A stretch of 64,000 nucleotides of DNA from Halomonas sp. LR3S48 (GCF_025725665.1 NZ_CP107009.1:1240001-1304000); one strand, 5' to 3'; shown: positions 54,391 to 62,400, numbered from the stretch's first letter. The notes: a model not told the origin generated them from the sequence alone. A program made the numbers and translations.

Positions 54391-54930
54391 TTATCGGCTT
54401 GCCCATCCCAATCTTGAGCATTTTTTGCGAGGCCTTGGAAGGGCACAGCGGCGCTGGCGTGGGGCCACGCCGTGGCCTTTGCGCCGAGCACCCAACTTAC
54501 GCTGATTCAGAATGGCATCAATTTCCGCCGTATCGAAATAGAAGGGCGTACCTTCAACCAGTAATCCATTCTCAAACCTCAATATTTCTGAAAAGGGCTG
54601 TGTGACTGATATTCCGGTCGCTCGGGCTGTCAGATGCAAGATGCACGACACATACAGCTTGGTTGGGGAACCGACGTAGCTCAGGTCTTCCACTGACACC
54701 TTGCTGAATGCTTTGCTCATTTTCTGCATCAACCCGGCAATGCCTTCCAAGCCTATCCAGTCGCCTGAGTACGGGAGTGATGTCGGCTCGTGGACGACAA
54801 CATCGGGGTGGAAAGCATCCGCAAGTAGGCTAATGTCTTGTGGCTCCGATTCCATAAAAGCCATCTCCGCTTGAAACATTCTTTCGAGCATCTGCATAGT
54901 TGAAAGCGATTCTTCTTGGATGATTTTCAT
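54391..54930 (-). CDS. SnoaL-like NTF2-fold protein with an aberrant C-terminal tail
   Basis: The protein has 179 aa. Residues 1-140 form a SnoaL/NTF2-like domain (LLADAFHPDVVVHEPTSLPY, GLEGIAGLMQKMSKAFSKVS and ILRFENGLLVEGTPFYFDTA). The last 30-40 residues are Arg-rich and low in complexity. They are encoded antisense to a relic of the MFS gene, so the native C-terminus has probably been replaced. Start ATG 54930 with GAGGGCG upstream. The promoter region lies in the duplicated segment (from 54945). Confidence 0.7.
   Translation of the reverse strand: MKIIQEESLSTMQMLERMFQAEMAFMESEPQDISLLADAFHPDVVVHEPTSLPYSGDWIGLEGIAGLMQKMSKAFSKVSVEDLSYVGSPTKLYVSCILHLTARATGISVTQPFSEILRFENGLLVEGTPFYFDTAEIDAILNQRKLGARRKGHGVAPRQRRCALPRPRKKCSRLGWASR
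54432..54482 (+). pseudogene. Relic of the MFS transporter gene
   Basis: Fifty-one bases align with 52787-52839 of the intact MFS gene (shared core AGCGGCGCTGGCG and GTGGCCTTTGC) with two single-base gaps and a few mismatches. It corresponds to the codons for residues just after the first helix. The flanks do not match. It is read antisense as the tail of the SnoaL-like gene. Confidence 0.6.
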
Positions 54931-54944
54931 AGCGCCCTCAGGTG

Positions 54945-55524
54945 TATATGAATGACGATAAGAAGATACTGACCCTGCCGAGGGGGCGACTATCCGTTTA
55001 TTGCCTCTAAATTGTGAAGCGGCCAGCACGGATTGGTAATATTGGCAGGTTACTGTTTTGGGCTGCGGTCATTATGCTCAGGCGATCCCTCGTTTTCCGA
55101 GCTTGAGCCAAGCGGCCTACCGTCACCCACGGCAGGTTAGTAAGCACTGACTGGAGGGGGTGGACTCGCTTCGCTATGCTGAGGCGAAATCGACGCCAGG
55201 GAATCGGCCATGCTGATAGAGATAATAAGAAATACGCCGCGCTGGGTATTCCTACTCTTCATCGTGCTGCTCGTGATGGGCTACCAGCAGAGCAAGGACC
55301 GCACAGCTAGCCGACTCAGCATCACCATCCTGCCGGCGGTTTTCCTCATCCTGGCCTTATACGGCGTCGTCTCCGCCTTTGGCACCGACCCTGTCGGCCT
55401 TGCCCTATGGGCGTTCGGCGTCACGCTCTCCGTGGCTCTGCATCTCAAGCTCGGCATTCCCAGGGGAGTACGCTTCTCTCCCGAACGCCAAGCCTTCCAC
55501 TTCTCGGGTAGCTGGCAGCCGCTG
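54945..55524 (+). repeat. Direct duplication, left copy (about 580 bp)
   Basis: This copy begins TATATGAATGACGATAAGAA and ends GCTGGCAGCCGCTG. It is matched by 58127-58709. The first 190 bp are diverged (many substitutions). From repeat copy D onward (55136) the two are nearly identical for about 230 bp, then similar to the end. It includes repeat D and the 5' part of a membrane-protein gene. Confidence 0.88.
55136..55160 (+). repeat. Extragenic repeat copy D
   Basis: GTTAGTAAGCACTGACTGG followed by AGGGGG. It lies 50 bp upstream of the truncated membrane-protein gene and is identical over 25 bases to copy E, 3185 bp away. Confidence 0.88.
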
Positions 55525-55551
55525 ATTCGTGCAATCCGTGAGAGCGAATAG
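55210..55551 (+). pseudogene. Truncated copy of the duplicated membrane-protein gene
   Basis: This is a 113-codon frame. Residues 1-105 closely match the complete gene at 58395 (MLIEIIRNTPRWVFLLFIVL, 20 shared; three N-terminal helices). After the shared GSWQPL the frame ends in an unrelated RAIRESE tail, and the last two helices are missing. The break falls exactly at the end of the duplicated segment, so it is a recombination product. It might still be expressed as a shortened protein. Confidence 0.75.
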
Positions 55552-55794
55552 CGAACTGGCCCGCCTTCCATGCCCTTTTCGCTGTACTCTATTCTTACAT
55601 CTTGATCCATACACATTTTCCGGCGACTCAGGCTTAAAAGAGCTCGTATTTCTTCTTGGCGACATTTAATAATTATTAATTCAGTTGAGTTGAGTCTTGT
55701 TGAGTAGGTAATTCTTGCTTATAGGCTCCTGGCTGATAAGGTGGTTTTAGTCTACAGTTATTAAACATGCTCAGCAGATCACGACCTGAAATGG

Positions 55795-56646
55795 ATGTCA
55801 AAAGCGGGGCGCTCTATGAACGACAAGGATAAGAGAGAAAATACCGACACGAAGGTCGCGGACGCGGAAGAGATGAAACGGGAGCGATACGAGCTGCTCC
55901 AGCGTTTGGAAGGCTGGCTGGAAACCCCGATGCTGGTTTTAGCTTTTGTGTGGTTGGTGTTATTGGTCGTGGAGTTGATTCGGGGCGAGAGTCTGTTGTT
56001 CAATTTTCTCGGCACGGTTATCTGGGTCGTATTCATTCTCGATTTCTCTGTGAAACTGGTCCTAGCCTCGGACAAGGCCGTTTACCTCAAGCGTAACTGG
56101 TTGACCGCCATTTCGCTGCTGATCCCCGCGCTGCGGATCTTCCGCGCCTTCCGTACATTTCGGCTGCTCCGCATGGCCAGGACGGGGCGGGGGTTGCGGC
56201 TGGTCCGCGTCGTCAGCTCGCTGAACCGTGGAATGAGGGCGCTCGGTGCGAGTCTGAGCCGACGGGGCTTCGGGTATGTAATTGCCCTCACATTACTGGT
56301 CACATTTGCCGGCGCGGCCGGGATGTACGCTTTCGAGAGCGAGGTACCCGGCGGCCCGAACAGCTACGGTGAGTCGCTGTGGTGGACCTCCATGATCATG
56401 ACGACGATGGGCTCGCAGTACTGGCCCCATACGGCCGAAGGGCGTGTACTGTGCGTTTTTCTTGCACTGTATGCCTTCGGTATCTTCGGCTACGTGACAG
56501 CGGCGCTCGCCACCTTCTTCGTCGGACGCGACGCTGATAATGTCGACGCCGAATTGGCAGGGGCCAAACAGCTGGCTATGCTACGAGACGAGGTGATCGC
56601 CTTACGTGATGAAATTCGCGCCCTATCGCGTCAACCGCCGGGTTGA
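55795..56646 (+). CDS. Voltage-gated-type ion channel with non-canonical selectivity filter
   Basis: The protein has 283 aa. A six-TM channel subunit: the S4 voltage sensor has Arg at residues 114, 117, 120, 123, 126 and 129, and the pore helix is SLWWTSMIM. The filter reads TTMGSQY (203-209) instead of TVGYG. A short coiled-coil-like C-terminus follows (AKQLAMLRDEVIALRDEIRA). It probably conducts K+ or another monovalent cation. ATG 55816 is an alternative start; neither has a good ribosome-binding site. It lies between the two duplicated segments. Confidence 0.82.
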   Translation: MSKAGRSMNDKDKRENTDTKVADAEEMKRERYELLQRLEGWLETPMLVLAFVWLVLLVVELIRGESLLFNFLGTVIWVVFILDFSVKLVLASDKAVYLKRNWLTAISLLIPALRIFRAFRTFRLLRMARTGRGLRLVRVVSSLNRGMRALGASLSRRGFGYVIALTLLVTFAGAAGMYAFESEVPGGPNSYGESLWWTSMIMTTMGSQYWPHTAEGRVLCVFLALYAFGIFGYVTAALATFFVGRDADNVDAELAGAKQLAMLRDEVIALRDEIRALSRQPPG

Positions 56647-56995
56647 GCAACTCATACCAAGGACATAAACGCACGCTGAACCAAGCGCAGCAGCTGGCCG
56701 AGGGCAGTACGTCTGCTTTTTTGAGGTTTATTGTCGCTTTAGCGGACCCAGCTGCTGAGAGGTGACTTTTATACAGGCCTACCTAAACTTCCGCTCTTGG
56801 TCGATAAGAGTTGCCTTGTTTATTGCTCAGCAGCTTGCGAGCCGAATCCGACATGCCGTAGTCGTGTAAATTACCATTGCTGAATGTGCGAGCGCGTTCA
56901 AGAAAATTTACAAGCACGTAGTTTAATTTTTGATAGGCGGCTAATGGAGGGTTCAGCCGAGACTACGCATCTCGGAGCTATAAGGAGGGAAGGCA
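56647..56995. other. 349-bp gap with a possible gene remnant
   Basis: AT-richer than the flanks. The only frame worth noting is on the minus strand: GTG at 56917 to a TAG at 56783, 44 codons, open for about a dozen codons further upstream. It contains ERARTFSNGNLHDYGMSDSA, which looks protein-like but matches no family I know. A GGAGGGAAGG ribosome-binding site for the rightward gene lies at the right end. Confidence 0.35.
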
Positions 56996-57514
56996 ATGAG
57001 TGATTCAACTAATCAAAAATCCTTGCTGGGCTTCAGTGTGTGTTACCCTGTAACGCACTTCAACATGGGGCTGCGATATGTAGCATTGTGGGCTGTTATG
57101 ATGCTTGCAAATTTTCCTGTCATCGTATTTGCCCAAGGAGAGTGCCCCGGAATTCATGTGAATATTCCAAACATTAGTAACAGTAATGGAGCTATAGCTT
57201 GCGCGCTTTTCGAATCGTCGGAAGGGTTTCCTACTGAATTTCTTCACTCAGCAACCAATATAATGTTGATGAAAATTCAGGATACGCAGGCGCGTTGCTA
57301 TTTCTTGGATATCCAGCCAGGAACGTATGCATTGGCCATCATTCATGATGAAAATATGGACGGCAAGCTGGACACTAATTTTCTAGGAGTTCCCACGGAA
57401 GGCTACGGATTTTCAAGCGGGGCAAAAGCCTCAATGAGTGCACCTTCGTTCGAGGATGCCAGTTTTTCGTACGATGGAGGAAATTTGGGTATGTCAATTC
57501 AACTGAGTTACTGA
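56996..57514 (+). CDS. DUF2141-family exported protein
   Basis: The protein has 172 aa. A hydrophobic export signal lies at about residues 24-47, ending VIVFAQG. The mature domain has the DUF2141 pattern: VNIPNISNSNGAIACALFES, then YALAIIHDENMDGKLDTNFL and GVPTEGYGFSSGA. The DENMDGKLD segment looks like a calcium-binding loop. The start at 56996 has a strong AAGGAGGGAAGG ribosome-binding site; ATG 57065 would place the signal at the N-terminus. The gene is much more AT-rich than the core, indicating recent transfer. Confidence 0.8.
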   Translation: MSDSTNQKSLLGFSVCYPVTHFNMGLRYVALWAVMMLANFPVIVFAQGECPGIHVNIPNISNSNGAIACALFESSEGFPTEFLHSATNIMLMKIQDTQARCYFLDIQPGTYALAIIHDENMDGKLDTNFLGVPTEGYGFSSGAKASMSAPSFEDASFSYDGGNLGMSIQLSY

Positions 57515-57535
57515 GAGATTTTTCATGGAGAAAGG

Positions 57536-57994
57536 ATGAATAAGTTGAAGAGTCTTTCAGATTTGATAGGGCGCGCTATTTATGGACTTATCAGCTTGAG
57601 CCTAGGTATTATTAGTCTCACAATGATGGGCGTTGCTTTATGGGACATATGGCTCTCGCTGCACGAAAAAACCTTGCTTGTTGCTGCTCTTCTTAATTCC
57701 ATCGGTTTGATCGTGATCGGAATGGCTGTTTTTGATGTGTCCAAGTTCATGTTGGAGGAAGAGGTTTTCAGTAGCAGTGCTACAAAGTCGCCCGCAAAGC
57801 AGAGAGAGGCTTTGTTGAAATTTTTTGTCATAATTGCAATTGCTATCAGCCTGGAATCCTTGGTTTTCGTATTCGAGGCTGGAACAAAAGATATAACTAC
57901 ATTGATTTATCCTACTTTACTGTTGCTATCAGCTATTTTGGTGGTGGTCGGTCTTGGGGTATATCAAAGGTTGACTCGTGATGATGACCAATAA
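57536..57994 (+). CDS. Small polytopic membrane protein of unknown function
   Basis: The protein has 152 aa and four hydrophobic helices (about residues 12-36, 46-68, 92-113 and 122-143) with a short charged loop containing KSPAKQREALLKFF. No family assignment is made. GGAGAAAGG precedes the ATG. It begins 21 bp after the DUF2141 gene and shares its AT-rich composition, so the two form a probable acquired operon. Confidence 0.72.
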   Translation: MNKLKSLSDLIGRAIYGLISLSLGIISLTMMGVALWDIWLSLHEKTLLVAALLNSIGLIVIGMAVFDVSKFMLEEEVFSSSATKSPAKQREALLKFFVIIAIAISLESLVFVFEAGTKDITTLIYPTLLLLSAILVVVGLGVYQRLTRDDDQ

Positions 57995-58394
57995 AGGAGT
58001 AGAAAAGGCTCTTCGTCGTTTCGTGTGGATTAACCCTGGTTCAGAAAATGCCACGCTCAAATGCCAGTGGGGTATCCACCGGGCCGCCAGCAGTGTTGGC
58101 TCAGCCTGTTATGGTCTGCTCGGCTATATATGAATGACGATAAGAATATTCTCGCCCCGCAGGGGGCGTTATTATCCGATTATGGCACCCAAGTTGTGAG
58201 TATCTGAAGCGGTCGGGGCGATCTAGTAATATTGGTCTGTTGTTGTTCTGGGCTGCGGTCATGACGCTCAGACCATCCCTCGTGTCCCGAGCCAAGCGGC
58301 GCTACCATAAACCACGGCAGGTTAGTAAGCACTGACTGGAGGGGGTGGGCTCGCTTCGCTATGCTGAGGCGAAATCGACGCCAGGGAATCGGCC
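57995..58394. other. 400-bp gap containing the left part of the right-hand duplication
   Basis: No gene is recognised. The first 130 bp are unique. From 58127 the sequence is the diverged copy of 54945-55209, including repeat E at 58321. Short open frames on both strands are not conserved between the two copies, which argues against coding. Confidence 0.6.
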
Positions 58395-58709
58395 ATGCTG
58401 ATAGAGATAATAAGAAATACGCCGCGCTGGGTATTCCTGCTCTTCATCGTGCTGCTCGTGATGGGCTACCAGCAGAGCAGAGACCGCACCGCCAGCCGAC
58501 GCAGCATCACCATCCTGCCGGCGGCTTTCCTCATCCTGGCCTTATACGGCGTCGTTTCCGCATTCGGCACCGATCCAGTCGGCCTTGCCCTCTGGGCGCT
58601 TGGTGTCACGGTCTCCGTGGCGCTCCATATCAAGCTCGCCATCCCCAGGGGAGTACGCTTCTCTCCCGAACGCCAAACCTTTCATCTGCCGGGAAGCTGG
58701 CAGCCGCTG
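58127..58709 (+). repeat. Direct duplication, right copy (about 583 bp)
   Basis: Partner of 54945-55524 in the same orientation, about 3.18 kb away. This copy runs into the intact membrane-protein gene and so appears to be the parental version, at least at its 3' end. Confidence 0.88.
58321..58345 (+). repeat. Extragenic repeat copy E
   Basis: GTTAGTAAGCACTGACTGG followed by AGGGGG; identical to copy D. It lies 50 bp before the ATG of the intact membrane-protein gene. Confidence 0.88.
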
Positions 58710-58913
58710 CTCATCATGCTGGCGATCTTCTTCGCCAAGTACACGGTGGAAGTGATCCGTGCCAGGCAGCTCCCGATTGCCGACACGGCCGAGTTCACGG
58801 CCATCGTCAGCCTGCTCTATGGCCTGTTCAGCGGCGTGTTCCTGGGGCGGGCGGTGGTGATGTGGCGAAAGGCACAGTTCAGCAGTTCCCAGCGTATAAC
58901 GGAGCTGCGCTAG
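58395..58913 (+). CDS. Five-helix membrane protein, complete copy (DUF6622-like)
   Basis: The protein has 172 aa. It has helices at about residues 10-25, 38-57, 64-82, 101-118 and 133-155. The N-terminus MLIEIIRNTPRWVFLLFIVL and the later RGVRFSPERQTFHLPGSWQP resemble the uncharacterised DUF6622 group; I hold this assignment loosely. It has no known function. A truncated paralogue lies at 55210-55551. Confidence 0.75.
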   Translation: MLIEIIRNTPRWVFLLFIVLLVMGYQQSRDRTASRRSITILPAAFLILALYGVVSAFGTDPVGLALWALGVTVSVALHIKLAIPRGVRFSPERQTFHLPGSWQPLLIMLAIFFAKYTVEVIRARQLPIADTAEFTAIVSLLYGLFSGVFLGRAVVMWRKAQFSSSQRITELR

Positions 58914-59018
58914 CCAGCCATCCTTCGTTCGCATCATCTCAGCAATACGTATTAAACAAATAGCGCATGTAATATAAGCGTGTTCGACTATCGTTGGCTT
59001 AACTCTACGGAGCACCAT

Positions 59019-59300
59019 ATGCCAGTTGTTACGACAATTGAATTCCCCAGCGTTACCGAAACGACGTATGAGAAGCTCGGTGCCAGTCTTGTCGCACAAG
59101 GCGCGCCAGCGGGTATCCTCTATCATGCATGCGGTCCTGTTTCCGGCGGCTGGCGCATCGTGGATATTTGGCGCTCTGCAGAGGACTTCGACAGGTTCGT
59201 GGATGGAACGCTTCTACCTGCGGCGCGTGCACTCGGGCTCCCCGAGCCGGTCCGGCGAGAGTGCTTCCCGGCGCATCATGCCGGACAAGTCGTCTCGTGA
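59019..59300 (+). CDS. Antibiotic-biosynthesis-monooxygenase-like (dimeric alpha/beta barrel) protein
   Basis: The protein has 93 aa. A ferredoxin-like fold is suggested by PVVTTIEFPSVTETTYEKLG, GGWRIVDIWRSAEDFDRFVD and a C-terminal helix. The WRIVDIWRSAEDF pattern is common in small ABM/EthD-like proteins. It may be catalytic or only structural. GGAG lies 7 bases before ATG 59019. It lies 49 bp upstream of the methyltransferase gene, so an operon is possible. Confidence 0.65.
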   Translation: MPVVTTIEFPSVTETTYEKLGASLVAQGAPAGILYHACGPVSGGWRIVDIWRSAEDFDRFVDGTLLPAARALGLPEPVRRECFPAHHAGQVVS

Positions 59301-59349
59301 CGGACCAATGCACTCCTCTTGCCGGGTTCGCTGATCTAGGGTGGTATCG

Positions 59350-59967
59350 ATGAACAACGCCAGAACGTTCTGGAACAAAAGTGCTGCGCGCTACGCCAAG
59401 AGCCCTATTCGCAACGAGAGCGCGTACCGGAAGAAGCTGGCCATCACCCAGGAGTACCTGCACCCGAATAGCAGCGTGCTGGAGTTCGGCTGCGGTACGG
59501 GGAGTACGGCGATACTCCATGCCACTCATGTCAGGGATATGGTCGCTATCGATATTTCCGACAAAATGCTGGAGATCGCCGAGCAGAAGGCACGTGATGC
59601 CGGTATCGAGAACATCACCTTCCGACGAGGCACCTTGGAAGAGGTAGAGCAGGCGGAGGCAAGCTTCGATGCCGTGCTGGGGCTCAATATCCTTCACCTG
59701 CTCGAGGATCTAGACGCGACGCTGGCCAGGGTGCATGGCTTGCTCAAGCCAGGTGGGGTGTTCGTTTCCAGCACCGTCCTGATCGGTGATATCAACTTCC
59801 TGCTGCGCATGGTGATTCCACCCATGCAGATGCTGGGCTTCGCTCCCTATGTGAACCGCTTCGGCAAGCAGGCGCTGATCGATAAGCTGACCGGCGCGGG
59901 CTTCTCCATCGAGCGGGAGTGGCAGCCCGGGAAGGGGACGGTCTTCATCGTTGCCAGAAAGGGCTAG
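59350..59967 (+). CDS. Class I SAM-dependent methyltransferase
   Basis: The protein has 205 aa. Motif I is VLEFGCGTGSTAI (residues about 43-55), followed by VAIDISDKMLEIAEQKA and FDAVLGLNILHLLED. It is similar in layout to UbiE/Methyltransf_11 proteins with a C-terminal lipophilic segment (LLRMVIPPMQMLGFAPYVNR). The substrate is unknown. ATG 59350 gives the conventional N-terminus. Confidence 0.92.
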   Translation: MNNARTFWNKSAARYAKSPIRNESAYRKKLAITQEYLHPNSSVLEFGCGTGSTAILHATHVRDMVAIDISDKMLEIAEQKARDAGIENITFRRGTLEEVEQAEASFDAVLGLNILHLLEDLDATLARVHGLLKPGGVFVSSTVLIGDINFLLRMVIPPMQMLGFAPYVNRFGKQALIDKLTGAGFSIEREWQPGKGTVFIVARKG

Positions 59968-60118
59968 TAAACGGTTCAGCAGGCTGAGCGATCAGAAGGA
60001 CCCTGCCGCGGTCAGCGGTCCTGCCAATCCGGCCCCATGGCGGCTTCTTTCCGGCTGGCCTATCTTTTCCTGGCCAAGGAAGAGCCCGAAGCTCGATCAA
60101 GAAAAAGGAGGAAGCAGG

Positions 60119-61288
60119 ATGCTCGACTCAGCACGGCGCAGCGGTGGCCGGATTTTGGGTCTCTCATTGTTGGGCGGCGCAGCAGCTGCGATCTTGCTTT
60201 TTTCCGGCCAGCTCGAGAGTGCCGAGAGGGATTTCGATGCCTACATTGCTGAGCGTGGCGAGGATCTGACCGCTTGCTTCAAGGAGCTCCCCGAACTGCG
60301 CGACCAAGGCTTGGGCCTCGGCATGAGCAGGGGGACAGAGCGGGGAGCACCCAGCGTCCCGATACGAAGAGTTGTGCTGGCGCTAGACGCATCCGGCTCC
60401 ATGGCGGGCCGGATTGGCGGGCAAACCAAGATGGATATCGCCCGTGCCGCCGCAATAGACTTCGTCTCCAATCTCGATGAAGACATTGAGCTTGGCCTGG
60501 TGCTGTTCGGACATACCGGCACCAATCAGGAATCAGGCAGAGCCGACAGCTGCCGCGGCGTAGAACTAACCCAATCGATCCAGCGCGACGATCGCTCAGC
60601 ACTTATCCGCGAGCTGGAGAACGTATCGGCTACCGGCTGGACGCCATTGGCCGCCGCGATCGAGCAGGCCGGTGAGAGCTTTCAGGCAACCGAGGTGCCG
60701 GGCGAGCAGGTTGTCTACGTTATCTCCGACGGTGAAGAAACCTGTCACGGCGATCCAGTCGAGGCAGCCCGACAGTTGTCGGAGTCCGATGTACGTGCGG
60801 TAGTGAATATCATCGGCTTTGATCTGCCTCGCGAAGAGCGCGATGCGCTGCACGCCGTGGCCGAGGCTGGCAACGGCCGGTTTCTTGAGGTGGCCAACGC
60901 CCGGGAATTGCAAAGCAGTTTAAGTGATGCGGCGCAAAACCGTCTGGCGAATCAGGGTGCGTTGGCGCGAACCCAGCTCAACACCGGTGGTGGCCAGGCA
61001 GCCAATGCATTGAGTACATCGGGCATGCTGGCGCGCTCCAAACTGTGCCTGAAAGCTGCGACCGGTCGCGAACGGCTTGGCCTGGCTAGGTGGGCGCGCG
61101 AGCGGGGTCTGGACAGTGACACCACCAGAGCGGTGGGCGAACTACTTGATGCCCGGGCAGAGAGTTATCAGTCCCAACTTGCCGAGTTCGAGGCCGAAGC
61201 CGAGCGCCGCAGAGCGGCAGCCGACGCTGCCCTGCAGGAAGACCTGGACCGCACGACGGATGCATTCCGAGACACGCAAGAGGACTGA
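60119..61288 (+). CDS. Membrane-anchored von Willebrand factor A (VWA) domain protein
   Basis: The protein has 389 aa. An N-terminal anchor or signal helix (about residues 12-30) is followed by a VWA domain with the MIDAS motif DASGS (90-94), the Thr of SATGWTPLAAAI and Asp of VISDGEETCHGD. Two Cys suggest oxidation outside the cytoplasm. A C-terminal Ala/Glu/Arg-rich coiled-coil segment follows (FEAEAERRRAAADAALQEDL). AAAAAGGAGG precedes the ATG. Extracytoplasmic VWA proteins bind metal and partner proteins; there is no neighbouring MoxR ATPase. Confidence 0.85.
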   Translation: MLDSARRSGGRILGLSLLGGAAAAILLFSGQLESAERDFDAYIAERGEDLTACFKELPELRDQGLGLGMSRGTERGAPSVPIRRVVLALDASGSMAGRIGGQTKMDIARAAAIDFVSNLDEDIELGLVLFGHTGTNQESGRADSCRGVELTQSIQRDDRSALIRELENVSATGWTPLAAAIEQAGESFQATEVPGEQVVYVISDGEETCHGDPVEAARQLSESDVRAVVNIIGFDLPREERDALHAVAEAGNGRFLEVANARELQSSLSDAAQNRLANQGALARTQLNTGGGQAANALSTSGMLARSKLCLKAATGRERLGLARWARERGLDSDTTRAVGELLDARAESYQSQLAEFEAEAERRRAAADAALQEDLDRTTDAFRDTQED

Positions 61289-61629
61289 CCTTACATGGTG
61301 GTACCTTGCCGGCAGTCAGCTGCCAAAGTTAGCAGCCAGTGGTCTAGCAACAGCATACAGCGACGGCGCTGTGCCCGCCTTCATTCTGCCTCTGGCTTGG
61401 TATAAGACGGTCAATGCCAGGCCCGCGCTGAGGCGCTTGCTGTTCACCATTATTGAAAAACGCCCCATGTAAGAGAAGGCTTACATGGCGTAAGCATTTG
61501 CCCTCAACGACACGACCAAGGTCAAAATTTCGGTTCGTTACGTAGCATTACACGCGGCAAAACGTTAGCGTGACGGTAAAGCGGGCTTAAGCGAAGACCC
61601 GCCCCTGAGATCTCGCAGGTGGACGAACC
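61289..61629. other. 341-bp gap with a short inverted repeat
   Basis: No gene is supported. An 8-bp inverted repeat, CATGTAAG / CTTACATG with a 6-base loop, lies at 61466-61487. It has no T-run and is followed by GGCGTAAGC. A 50-codon plus-strand frame lacks a start signal. Confidence 0.45.
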
Positions 61630-62400
61630 TTGGATGTTTCGATCCTCTTTGAAGCCGTAAGACCGTTGTGGTGGGTCCTCCTCGTCGCGCTGGCGCTCGG
61701 CATCCTCAAGTCTCGCTGGTTCAAGGGCCTGTTCGGTGAAGCCTTCGTCAAGCTGATCGCCAGGGTGCGGCTGCCGGCGGATGAATACCGAGGCATCCAC
61801 AATGTCACGCTTGCCACGCCCGACGGCACCACCCAGATCGACCATATCCTGGTCTCCCGCTACGGCATCTTCGTCATCGAAACCAAGCACATGACGGGCT
61901 GGATCTTCGGCAGCGAAAGGCAGGGGCAGTGGACCCAGAAGCTCTACCGCAAGACCTTCAAGTTCCAGAACCCACTGCGCCAGAACTACAAGCACGTGAA
62001 AGCGCTGGAAGCCCTGCTCGACGTGCCGTTGGAAGCCATACACTCGGTAGTGGTCTTCTCGGGCAGTGCCATCTTCAAGACCAACATGCCGGACAACGTC
62101 ACCATCGGTGGCGGCTATGTGCGCTACATCAAGTCGTTCCGCGAGCCTGTGTTGAACGAATTTCAGGTCCAGGAAGCATTGGAAAGAATCGAAACCGGCC
62201 GGTTGGTGCCCAATCGGGAAACGCACCGCCAGCACGTCAAACAGCTCAAGGCCCGCTTCGAATCCCGCTCCGACAGAACCTGCCCGAAGTGCGGAAGCGT
62301 CATGGTGCTGCGCACCTCAAAACGAGGCGCAAACGCCGGCAACCGATTCTGGGGATGCTCGGCCTATCCCAAGTGCCGGGAGGTGCAGGATGTGACATAG
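61630..62400 (+). CDS. NERD (nuclease-related) domain protein with C-terminal topoisomerase-type zinc finger
   Basis: The protein has 256 aa. An N-terminal TM helix (WWVLLVALALGIL) is followed by a NERD domain with the restriction-enzyme-like core GTTQIDHILVSRYGIFVIET plus KH (catalytic Asp, Glu and Lys) and a C-terminal Cys4 finger (CPKCGSVMVLR then GCSAYPKC). The only in-frame start is TTG 61630, with AGGTGG upstream. NERD proteins are often linked to plasmids or phage defence, but their activity is poorly known. Confidence 0.9.
   Translation: MDVSILFEAVRPLWWVLLVALALGILKSRWFKGLFGEAFVKLIARVRLPADEYRGIHNVTLATPDGTTQIDHILVSRYGIFVIETKHMTGWIFGSERQGQWTQKLYRKTFKFQNPLRQNYKHVKALEALLDVPLEAIHSVVVFSGSAIFKTNMPDNVTIGGGYVRYIKSFREPVLNEFQVQEALERIETGRLVPNRETHRQHVKQLKARFESRSDRTCPKCGSVMVLRTSKRGANAGNRFWGCSAYPKCREVQDVT

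Noticed and set aside
48967..58345. The GTTAGTAAGC repeats as integron attC sites
   Set aside because: The cores do not fit GTTRRRY/RYYYAAC, and no paired left and right boxes or long imperfect hairpin surround them.
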